From positions 1-13,815 of the forward strand of contig MFBQ01000045.1 in assembly GCA_001776475.1 (NCBI GenBank): a stretch of DNA of 13,815 nt, written 5' to 3'. This DNA comes from Candidatus Curtissbacteria bacterium RIFCSPLOWO2_01_FULL_41_18 (GTDB lineage Bacteria > Patescibacteriota > Microgenomatia > Curtissbacterales > GWA2-41-24). The translations under genes and the position numbers were made by a program. Shown here one piece after another: positions 7,225-13,034 of this stretch. The first letter of the stretch is position 1, and the number at the start of each line of letters is the position of its first letter. Below the pieces are notes generated by a model. The model was not told the origin of the DNA, did no database searches, and saw nothing but the letters and a program-made list of their open reading frames with translations.

Positions 7225-8124
7225 TTATTTTTCGATCATCTTGGCAACACCGACCTCAAATCTGGTAGGTATTATACCAAAAGTTTCCCACCAAGCGTCC
7301 CCCTTAAACTTTTCACCTGAGGTTAGCGATTCTATTTGATCTCTCGTAAATTTTGGAGAAGGTAAAATTTTTTCTTGAATGGATATCATCATTGCCAATG
7401 ACCAGATAGGTATGGTCATTACAAAACGCTTCAGCTTGAGAATTTTAATAATTGTCGTTATCATTTTTTTTAAGGTGATGTATTCTCTACCATGGATCTC
7501 ATAAATTTTTTTAGGGTAGTCTTTTTCTATAACTTTTAAAACTATCTTACAAATATCCTCGACGTAAACTGGTTGTCTGCCAATATCGTCACCTGCCGGT
7601 AGTGGAATAATGGGCATTTTTCTAATAAATGAAATTAGCCAACCAATGTTTTTAGTATCCCCTGGCCCATAAATCATTGAAGGCCTGAAAATTGTCCCAT
7701 TGAGACTTGATTTAGAAACAATTTCCTCTTGGTCCTTTTTTGTTTTTGCATACATGTCAAGTCGAGTAGAGGTAACGGCAGCCGACGAAAATAGAATAAA
7801 CTTTTTGACTTTATGATGCATTGCCGCGTCAACTAGATTTCTGGCAGCAAGTGTGTTGTTTCTGGCAAAAAGTATCGGTGATGATGCGGCGATTTGGGAA
7901 GCGAGATGGATGACCACATCTTTACCTCTCAAAGCTTTACTCCAGGTACCGTCTTGGGACAAATCACCCACAACCACTTTTACTCTTATTGAAATCTCAG
8001 ATTTTTCTGAGAGGTGTCTTACCATTGCGGTAATCTTATAATCATTTTTTACTAGCATTGGTATAAGATGACTTGCAACAAAACCAGGTGCACCTGTTAC
8101 AAATATTTTTGTTTTCCTTTTCAT
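7225..8124 (-). CDS. Atypical NAD(P)-dependent SDR, epimerase-like
   Basis: 299 residues. The Rossmann motif is TGAPGFVASHL (10-20): the third glycine of TGxxGxxG is replaced by Ala, as happens in atypical SDRs. Other parts are VVGDLSQ (51-57), VIHLAS (71-76), the serine strand FILFSSAAV (109-117), Y125/K129 (MYAKTK, a proper YxxxK), TIFRPSMIYGPGD (144-156) and QPVYVEDIC (184-192). These are shared with nucleoside-diphosphate-sugar epimerases and the NDUFA9/complex I 39 kDa-like group. The C-terminal segment (about 227-255) is hydrophobic and may contact the membrane. A nucleotide-sugar or lipid-linked-sugar oxidoreductase role fits the context but the substrate is unknown. It is preceded by a 56-base gap with no strong Shine-Dalgarno. 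Confidence 0.85.
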   Translation of the reverse strand: MKRKTKIFVTGAPGFVASHLIPMLVKNDYKITAMVRHLSEKSEISIRVKVVVGDLSQDGTWSKALRGKDVVIHLASQIAASSPILFARNNTLAARNLVDAAMHHKVKKFILFSSAAVTSTRLDMYAKTKKDQEEIVSKSSLNGTIFRPSMIYGPGDTKNIGWLISFIRKMPIIPLPAGDDIGRQPVYVEDICKIVLKVIEKDYPKKIYEIHGREYITLKKMITTIIKILKLKRFVMTIPIWSLAMMISIQEKILPSPKFTRDQIESLTSGEKFKGDAWWETFGIIPTRFEVGVAKMIEK

Positions 8125-8180
8125 GTTCGCTAATAAACTCTAATACTTACCAACTCGTAATTCTAAAATTTAGTCTAGGT

Positions 8181-9509
8181 CTATTGCCTTTCTAGATAAA
8201 ATAAGTACTGTCCAAGCGAGGAGAAAAGCTGAGACTCATTGCCGATAGAAAGACTGGGAATGTCTTTTGGCAGATCCAATGTCTTGACCTCGCGACAGGT
8301 TTCAAAGAAATATCCCGTTGCTCTTCTGGCAACCCAAGTATATTCTGGGAGGTGGTTCAAAAATAGGATTATTAAAATTGCAATAATCACGGTAGAGGAC
8401 GGTATATTCAAACTTTTTTTGTAAGCTAAGTAATGTTTAAAAATGTAAACGTGAATTAACCTTATGGCAATCACAACTAATAGCACAAGCAAGGTATATA
8501 AAATCCCCGTTAATCGCAACGGTAGTTCTCTGAATGTTTCTTCATGCAAAATAGATCCAATTAATAAGTTGACTTTGCTAATTGACGTAGCGGTAAAAAC
8601 TAGTTTGGTTGTGAAAAACAAAACGAATCCAAATAGGAAAGCTCTGTGATAAAAATCTTTGAGGTCTGGCTTTATTTTTCTGCTGAACAGGAAAAAGACT
8701 AAACCTAAAACAGCCATTGAGATCAGTGAATTAAGTCCACCTGCTATTCCTAGAAGAAAAACTAGCAATATGTAATTTTTGCTTAATAGTTTATATTTTG
8801 TCAGTAATACATAGATTGCCACCGAAATCACAGCCAAAAAGATATTTACTGATCCAATTCCGACGTGCCAGAAAAGCATTAAAAATATACTTATCAGGAA
8901 TAATTGCCATGTTCCGGCAGCGAATGATAGAACAATTGGGATTACCATCAGTGCTGCGGCACCTCTTGGCACATAAGCGATAAAAGGATGCATGTTTCTC
9001 GGAACTTGGGCTACTAAAAAATGTAATTTTATTGAGTAGAAAGCGACAAGATTAAGAACAAGAATTGTCTGCCAAAAGCCAAATGGGGTTCTTGATGCAA
9101 TGATTACGATTACAAGAATTGCTACTAAAGTGATAGCAAACAGGCCATTGTTTACCGCGTGGGTAAAGTGTTGTCCAGGCTTCTCAAAAGCCGATATGGC
9201 TAGATTTGCCAGAGGATAGGCATTTGCTGAGCTTAGTCTAAAAGCAGTTCTATCCCATGAAGGGTTATTTTTATACTTTTCAACGAATGGTTCAATATCT
9301 TGGAGAAATTTCGATTTTTGTTCTTTGGGCGCCTGCCAATAAGCTGCAGAATAATAATGGACCGCTTTATCATCACAATCTCCAGGATCATAGGATGATA
9401 AATAAACTACCAGGGGTTGCAGTAAAAAGAGAAAGGCCAGAAAAATTTTTAAGATTTTTAATACACTACTTAATTTTGATGTCTTAAATTTTTTTAGGAA
9501 ATTTGTCAT
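8181..9509 (-). CDS. Unrecognised polytopic membrane protein, possible GT-C-like enzyme
   Basis: 442 residues that I do not recognise as a named family. A basic N-terminus is followed by a membrane helix (about 18-37), then a large polar loop of about 85 residues containing SYDPGDCDDKAV (39-50), WDRTAF and several aromatic residues, then about nine more hydrophobic segments (roughly 122-139, 145-165, 184-202, 203-236 as two, 246-275 as two, 290-308, 334-356, 372-386), and a C-terminal polar domain of about 55 residues. One helix, a large external loop carrying acidic residues, then many helices is the architecture of GT-C glycosyltransferases and polysaccharide polymerases, and it sits directly after a DPM1-like gene. 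This is an analogy of topology and position only. The ATG at 9509 follows the previous stop by 19 bases. Confidence 0.75.
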   Translation of the reverse strand: MTNFLKKFKTSKLSSVLKILKIFLAFLFLLQPLVVYLSSYDPGDCDDKAVHYYSAAYWQAPKEQKSKFLQDIEPFVEKYKNNPSWDRTAFRLSSANAYPLANLAISAFEKPGQHFTHAVNNGLFAITLVAILVIVIIASRTPFGFWQTILVLNLVAFYSIKLHFLVAQVPRNMHPFIAYVPRGAAALMVIPIVLSFAAGTWQLFLISIFLMLFWHVGIGSVNIFLAVISVAIYVLLTKYKLLSKNYILLVFLLGIAGGLNSLISMAVLGLVFFLFSRKIKPDLKDFYHRAFLFGFVLFFTTKLVFTATSISKVNLLIGSILHEETFRELPLRLTGILYTLLVLLVVIAIRLIHVYIFKHYLAYKKSLNIPSSTVIIAILIILFLNHLPEYTWVARRATGYFFETCREVKTLDLPKDIPSLSIGNESQLFSSLGQYLFYLERQ

Positions 9510-9528
9510 TTCTAGATTGTCATCAATT

Positions 9529-10209
9529 TTATCTAAGCAATTTTACCAGTAACCGGGCTAAAATAGGCAGCGCATTAGTGTTTTTTTGGCCTTTGGCTCT
9601 TGAATAACTTGTATAAATGACAGAGGTTGGTACTTCTAACACCTTTAAATCGTGCCTTTTAGCTTCAAGAAGTACTTCAGAAGAGAAATCCATTCTGTCA
9701 AGTCTGGTATCTATGAGGCTGGCTGCTTTTTTAGAAAACGCTCGGAGTCCTGATTGGGAATCTGTGGAGAAGACCCCGAATAAAATAAAGGTTGCCAGAT
9801 TTGCGAACAAATTTAAAAGAAATCTGTCTGGCGGCATCTCACTTCGGCGTTTAAACCTTGAACCAATAACCACATCTGCTTTTTTATCGATAATAGGCTT
9901 AATAATTTTTTGAATATCTCTGGGATCATGTTGCCCGTCGGCGTCAAAGGTTACTATGACATCGGCCTTATTTTTCTTGGCCCAATAAATGCCGGTTTTA
10001 GTAGCAGCACCGACTCCGCGATTCAGGGAATGACTAATAACATCTACACTGGCTCTTGCCGCTTCTGTCAGCGTCGAGTCTTGCGAACCATCATTTACAA
10101 CTACAACATCAACTTCGGAAATGCCTTCAAGCCTTTTGGGTAAAGATTTGAGAATTTTGTAGATTACGGCAGATTCATTAAATGCGGGTAAAACAATTGC
10201 GGCTTTCAC
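9529..10209 (-). CDS. DPM1-like GT2, polyprenyl-phosphate sugar synthase
   Basis: 226 residues. AAIVLPAFNESAVI (3-16), VVVVNDGSQDST (35-46), LNRGVGAATKTGI (62-74), the metal-binding DADGQHDP (89-96), VVIGSRF (113-119) and the diagnostic DSQSGLRAFSKKA (150-162) are the full set for the dolichol-phosphate mannosyltransferase-like branch of GT2. These enzymes transfer a sugar from GDP-mannose or UDP-glucose to a polyprenyl phosphate at the inner membrane face. It lacks the C-terminal membrane helices some members have, which may be why membrane partners are encoded nearby (the EamA/SMR protein 6 bases upstream, DUF2304 further down). The start codon is GTG at 10209; no Shine-Dalgarno is evident. 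Confidence 0.9.
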   Translation of the reverse strand: MKAAIVLPAFNESAVIYKILKSLPKRLEGISEVDVVVVNDGSQDSTLTEAARASVDVISHSLNRGVGAATKTGIYWAKKNKADVIVTFDADGQHDPRDIQKIIKPIIDKKADVVIGSRFKRRSEMPPDRFLLNLFANLATFILFGVFSTDSQSGLRAFSKKAASLIDTRLDRMDFSSEVLLEAKRHDLKVLEVPTSVIYTSYSRAKGQKNTNALPILARLLVKLLR

Positions 10210-10215
10210 AATACA

Positions 10216-10584
10216 TTAGTATCGGGCAACAATATAAATCCCGACAAGCATAATAATTATGCCGACAATTCTCGCTGATGAAACGTTTTCTTTTAAAAAA
10301 ATAGCTGATCCCAAAGTTGTTAGCAAGAAAACTACTGTAGCAAAAATTGGGTAGGCGCGGGACAAATCGTTGAAACTTAGAACCCTCAACCAAATTACAA
10401 ACGAGAGTCCATAAAGTACTAATCCAGAAATGATAAAAGGGGAAAAAGCTGCTTTGGTTAACTCTTCAACAAGCTTAGCCTTCTGCCCAGAAATTCCGCC
10501 AAATGATTTTACGCCAGTTTTCAAAAGAATGTTGGCTGTCACATTGAATAAGACGCTGGTTAATAACAACTTGAAAAAACTCAC
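10216..10584 (-). CDS. Small four-helix EamA/SMR-type membrane protein, candidate lipid-sugar flippase
   Basis: 122 residues with four hydrophobic helices (about 4-22, 48-67, 75-95 and 102-119). LSFNDLSRAYPIFATVVFLLTTL (68-90) and FLKENVSSARIVGIIIMLVGIYIV (96-119) match the conserved second half of EamA/SMR proteins such as EmrE, ArnE and ArnF. It is one EamA half, so it should act as a dimer. Between a GT-C gene and a polyprenyl-phosphate sugar synthase, flipping of the lipid-linked sugar (as ArnE/ArnF do for aminoarabinose) is the most economical role, but drug or metabolite efflux cannot be excluded. The start is a GTG at 10584 because the in-frame sequence upstream reaches a TGA after four codons; no ribosome site is seen. 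Confidence 0.82.
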   Translation of the reverse strand: MSFFKLLLTSVLFNVTANILLKTGVKSFGGISGQKAKLVEELTKAAFSPFIISGLVLYGLSFVIWLRVLSFNDLSRAYPIFATVVFLLTTLGSAIFLKENVSSARIVGIIIMLVGIYIVARY

Positions 10585-10612
10585 GTGAAGATAATATCAC
10601 AAGTTTTGTAAC

Positions 10613-11722
10613 TTAGGCTACCCAATAGCCTTGGGTGAAAAATGCGGTCGCGGCTATAAGCAGAATGACGAAAATGGACAAAATTAAAATCTTTATTGGA
10701 GTACTTCGAAGCTTCGCCAAAATTATAAAGATTGGGAAAGCTACCAAAATGTATCTTGGCATAGAGGCCAGGGTTCCCGTGAGCGTTGGAGTTAAAACAA
10801 CCAGCCAGGCAAAAATTAGCCAGTGCCTTTGAACTTTTTTTGTTCCGATAAGCAATAAATTTATGGCAAAGAGTGTTGCTGCCAACTCAAAAACAGCATT
10901 AGAAAGAGCAAAGTCACTGGTCGTTGCAATAATTTTTAAGTATCGCCAAAAAACCTGAGGAAGAAAAATCAGCATTGTTGATCTTTGCTGACCGAAGACA
11001 GATTGAGATGTCAGAAAATAGAGCGGCTGGTTAAACTTAATTTCTAAATAGACCATATAGGAAATAAGACCCATGGGGACAATTAAAACCGGTATTAGAT
11101 CTTTTAACTTTTTACCTTTGATAAGAGACGGTGCCAGAAAAATTCCAACAAGCCTTGTAGCAGAAGACAGGGCACCAACTGCCGATGCTTGCCAGATTTT
11201 ACCAATTTCTCGTAAATAAAAAGCTGATATAATCATCAAGAAAAAAAGGCCTTCCGCGTAGACGGCGCCAAAATAGAAAGAAGTGGGGAAACTAACCAAA
11301 AACAGGCACGACCAGAGGGCAACATTGTCGTTACAGGTTTTTTTGACAAAGTTATAAAAAACTAAAAGACCTGCCAGAAATGACAAGTTTGATACTAAAA
11401 GCGCAGAGATGAGCAAGTTCCCATGTATGACGTAAGAGATTATTTTTATGAGTATAGGGTAAAGAGGGAAAAATGCCTGAGTGTATTGATAAGCGTAAGC
11501 GTCGCGAGCTATGCGCAGATAATGTACACCGTCAAAATTTCCAAAAGCCCAGACGAAATGAGGCAAATTTGATGAAATTAACGTTTCTTGAAAATAAGGG
11601 AACTTTGCTCCAAATTGAGGGATAAAAATTGGTGCGAAAAAAGCTATTATAAACAATAATACTCTCCAAATTAAAAATAAATATATAATTCTTGCAACGT
11701 TAGATTTAAGGAATTGTGGCAT
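10613..11722 (-). CDS. PIG-V-like GT-C mannosyltransferase
   Basis: 369 residues from ATG 11722. After a first membrane helix (about 11-31), an external loop holds WAFGNFDGVHYLRIARDAY (58-76), whose acidic residue D64 is in the place of the catalytic Asp of PIG-V proteins, then QAFFPLYPILIKI (82-94), FPTSFYFGAVYAEGLFFL (145-162) and SATRLVG (187-193); all are familiar elements of PIG-V/GPI mannosyltransferase II-like proteins in bacteria. There are about nine or ten helices. Such enzymes take a sugar from a polyprenyl-phosphate carrier on the outer face, matching the DPM1-like gene downstream. The frame is open to 11854, but that start would overlap the preceding GT4 by 149 bases; 11722 gives 17. 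Downstream gap to the EamA/SMR gene is 28 bases. Confidence 0.85.
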   Translation of the reverse strand: MPQFLKSNVARIIYLFLIWRVLLFIIAFFAPIFIPQFGAKFPYFQETLISSNLPHFVWAFGNFDGVHYLRIARDAYAYQYTQAFFPLYPILIKIISYVIHGNLLISALLVSNLSFLAGLLVFYNFVKKTCNDNVALWSCLFLVSFPTSFYFGAVYAEGLFFLMIISAFYLREIGKIWQASAVGALSSATRLVGIFLAPSLIKGKKLKDLIPVLIVPMGLISYMVYLEIKFNQPLYFLTSQSVFGQQRSTMLIFLPQVFWRYLKIIATTSDFALSNAVFELAATLFAINLLLIGTKKVQRHWLIFAWLVVLTPTLTGTLASMPRYILVAFPIFIILAKLRSTPIKILILSIFVILLIAATAFFTQGYWVA

Positions 11723-12761
11723 CTGAGGATTTTGGCACTGATTTGTAAATACTAATTGTTTGGCTAGCAACTTTTTCCCAGCTAAAAGCACTTGCATGTT
11801 TTTGGCAGTCATAGGAGAGTTTTTCTCTTTGATCTTTTTTAAAGTGGAACACAAAATTTATTTTAGCGGCAATTTCTTTTGGATCTTTTGGATCACAAAA
11901 AATAGCCACCTTACCACCGATTTCAGAAAGTGAAGCGACTTTCGAGCAGATAACTGGCGTACCACATGCCATGCTCTCCAGCACGGGAAGACCGAAACCT
12001 TCATAAAATGAAGGCAGCAGGGTAACATGAGCTAAGTTATAAAGAGCGACTAATTCTTTTTGTTGAACATATCCGGTCTTAATTATTCTATGATACAGGC
12101 CTAATTTGTTGATTTTTTGATCGATGCTTACGGTTTGAGGCAGGTATTTATTTTGAAAAGCACTGCCTACAAGCACTAAGTTTACGCGAGCGATTTTGAC
12201 GGCTTGAAGCAAAGTTTCAATGTTTTTATGCCAATTGACATCACCAACGTAAAGGACGAATTTTGAAAACAGCTTAAATTCCTTGGCGACTTTGCCAAGA
12301 CTTTGGCGACTTGTAATTTTTTTAAAATTTTGACCAGCAGCCAAATAGACTACATGGATTTTATCATTAGGAAATGAAAGTTGGGCAACGATGTCCCGCC
12401 TTGATGTTTGCGAATCGCAGATAACTGCATCTACATTTTTGAGGGCCTTTTTTTGCAAAAAGAGATCTATGTTACCTTTTATGCCTCTTGGGAAGTATTT
12501 TGGAAAAAGCAGGGGAATAACATCGTGAATTGTTACTACTCTTAAGGCTGTTTTTCTGATGGGCAGTGTATGAAAAAAAAGATCGAAATAAGGATGATGA
12601 ATTATATCTGTTGGCGGGGGAGACTTGGGATCTTTAAAAAAGTCAAAATCTATCTGCCACTTGCCCTTTTTGAACTGACTGACTAACTGTTCGGTATAGG
12701 TACCAATACCTCTGACTCTGTGATCACCTATTGTGGGGCTTATATCGACTGCGACTTTCAC
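11706..12761 (-). CDS. Family 4 glycosyltransferase, MtfB-like branch
   Basis: 351 residues from a GTG at 12761, chosen because the protein then begins (M)KVAVDISPT, exactly where GT4 relatives begin, followed by RVRGIGTYTEQL (15-26). The open frame extends to a GTG at 12842, but that codon is inside the terminator stem. TIHDVIPLLFP (77-87), DAVICDSQTSRRDI (111-124), VLYVGDVNWHKN (169-180), and the catalytic E254-GFGLPVL-E262 followed by SMACGTPV mark a complete GT4 enzyme of the type that includes mannosyltransferases such as MtfB and WbdB; mannose as donor is only a suggestion. It is the first ordinary gene after the terminator and so the probable head of the long operon, with an A-rich but weak ribosome site. 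Confidence 0.88.
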   Translation of the reverse strand: MKVAVDISPTIGDHRVRGIGTYTEQLVSQFKKGKWQIDFDFFKDPKSPPPTDIIHHPYFDLFFHTLPIRKTALRVVTIHDVIPLLFPKYFPRGIKGNIDLFLQKKALKNVDAVICDSQTSRRDIVAQLSFPNDKIHVVYLAAGQNFKKITSRQSLGKVAKEFKLFSKFVLYVGDVNWHKNIETLLQAVKIARVNLVLVGSAFQNKYLPQTVSIDQKINKLGLYHRIIKTGYVQQKELVALYNLAHVTLLPSFYEGFGLPVLESMACGTPVICSKVASLSEIGGKVAIFCDPKDPKEIAAKINFVFHFKKDQREKLSYDCQKHASAFSWEKVASQTISIYKSVPKSSDATIP

Positions 12762-12831
12762 TCTTTTTAAGAGTACAGCAGCTGAGGTACATCTAGCAAG
12801 TACAAAATGATTGACTTTCTCGAGCCCAGAT
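12762..12831 (-). other. Untranslated leader between terminator and GT4 start
   Basis: Seventy bases with no convincing promoter. The minus strand has three GTAC tetramers (in GTACTTGCTAGATGTAC and CTGTAC) and a CAGCTG between them, which could form only short stems. A third copy of the octamer ACTTGCTA lies at 12794-12801; the other two are in the promoter region upstream of the micro-ORF. Lack of a clear promoter here leaves open that the GT4 operon is transcribed by read-through of the terminator. Confidence 0.4.
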
Positions 12832-12888
12832 AAAAAACCCACCTTCCGTTGTTTTATAGGTTGAGTCTTGTAAAACCGTTAAGGTGGG
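12832..12888 (-). terminator. Intrinsic terminator, possibly an attenuator
   Basis: On the minus strand a perfect 8-base-pair stem CCCACCTT (12888-12881) / AAGGTGGG (12845-12838) is followed at once by TTTTTT (12837-12832). Inside, GTTTTA (12876-12871) can pair with TAAAAC (12856-12851), giving a second stem across small internal loops and a 14-base apical loop. It lies 15 bases after the stop of the micro-ORF and 70 bases before the GTG of the first operon gene. It may simply end the unit upstream or regulate entry into the operon. Confidence 0.82.
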
Positions 12889-12903
12889 CAAGGGAAGATA
12901 CGT

Positions 12904-12933
12904 TTACTTCTTTTTCTTTCTTTTCTTTGCCAT
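12904..12933 (-). CDS. Nine-codon Lys/Arg-rich micro-ORF (leader peptide or tiny gene)
   Basis: ATG GCA followed by seven basic codons and TAA: the product is MAKKRKKKK. The evidence that it is translated is the ribosome site, GGAAAGGAGG at 12950-12941, seven bases before the ATG, by far the best Shine-Dalgarno in the window; ordinary genes here have weak ones. It lies alone between a candidate promoter and an intrinsic terminator, so it has the form of a complete transcription unit. I know of no family with this product. Two readings fit: a leader peptide whose Lys-rich run slows ribosomes and controls the terminator 15 bases downstream, or an independent nucleic-acid-binding micropeptide. 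The purine-rich run of AAA/AAG codons could also permit slippage, but neither alternative frame gives a convincing longer protein. Confidence 0.6.
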   Translation of the reverse strand: MAKKRKKKK

Positions 12934-12940
12934 ACAATTT

Positions 12941-12950
12941 CCTCCTTTCC
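12941..12950 (-). promoter_or_regulatory. Strong Shine-Dalgarno of the micro-ORF
   Basis: GGAAAGGAGG on the minus strand, with GGAGG complementary to the CCUCC of the 16S rRNA 3' end and a 7-base spacer (AAATTGT) to the ATG at 12933. It fixes the start of the nine-codon ORF and contrasts with the GTG or poorly led starts of the neighbouring genes. Confidence 0.8.
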
Positions 12951-12952
12951 GA

Positions 12953-12982
12953 ATTTTACCTATCTTTAAAAAAAGTTAGCAA
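12953..12982 (-). promoter_or_regulatory. Candidate sigma-70 type promoter for the micro-ORF unit
   Basis: On the minus strand TTGCTA (12982-12977, 4 of 6 to TTGACA) and TAAAAT (12958-12953, 5 of 6 to TATAAT) are 18 bases apart. Initiation about seven bases after the -10 box would give a very short leader starting close to the Shine-Dalgarno. A TTGACC at 13009-13004 could be an alternative -35 but has only a poor -10 partner (TAAAAC at 15 bases). Confidence 0.45.
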
Positions 12983-12994
12983 GTTTTAGCAAGT
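12975..12994 (-). repeat. Tandem decamer ACTTGCTAAM in the promoter region
   Basis: The minus strand reads ACTTGCTAAA then ACTTGCTAAC, two adjacent 10-base units with one difference, about one helical turn apart. The second covers the putative -35 box. The same core ACTTGCTA occurs again at 12801-12794 after the terminator. This could be an operator for a dimeric regulator, or duplicated promoter sequence. Confidence 0.45.
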
Positions 12995-13034
12995 AATGCA
13001 AGGGGTCAAAATGAGCATGCTTTTAGTTGGATGA

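Noticed and set aside
8125..8180. Possible promoter or hairpin before the SDR (CTAAAATTTAG)
   Set aside because: The arms are only five A/T-rich base pairs and no convincing -35/-10 pair was found; the gap is better seen as a short intra-operon spacer.
9617..9913. Plus-strand open frame of 98 codons
   Set aside because: It is antisense to the well-supported DPM1-like gene and shows no recognisable domain or ribosome site; the same holds for the other plus-strand open frames in the window.
10704..10718. Short palindrome CGAAGCTTCG in the PIG-V-like gene
   Set aside because: Ten bases, no GC island and no insertion in the protein; expected by chance at this length.
11723..11854. N-terminal extension of the PIG-V-like protein by 44 residues
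   Set aside because: It is the shadow of the preceding GT4 coding sequence; the family-like first helix starts just after the ATG at 11722.
12282..12312. Inverted repeat CTTGGC/GCCAAG and a repeated TTGGCGACTT 20 bases apart
   Set aside because: Both are in the body of a conserved GT4 gene, the period is not a codon multiple, and there is no T tract, so they are probably chance coding similarity.
12762..12842. Extension of the MtfB-like GT4 to a GTG at 12842
   Set aside because: That codon is inside the right arm of the terminator and the added residues do not resemble GT4 proteins, which begin at the position of the 12761 GTG.
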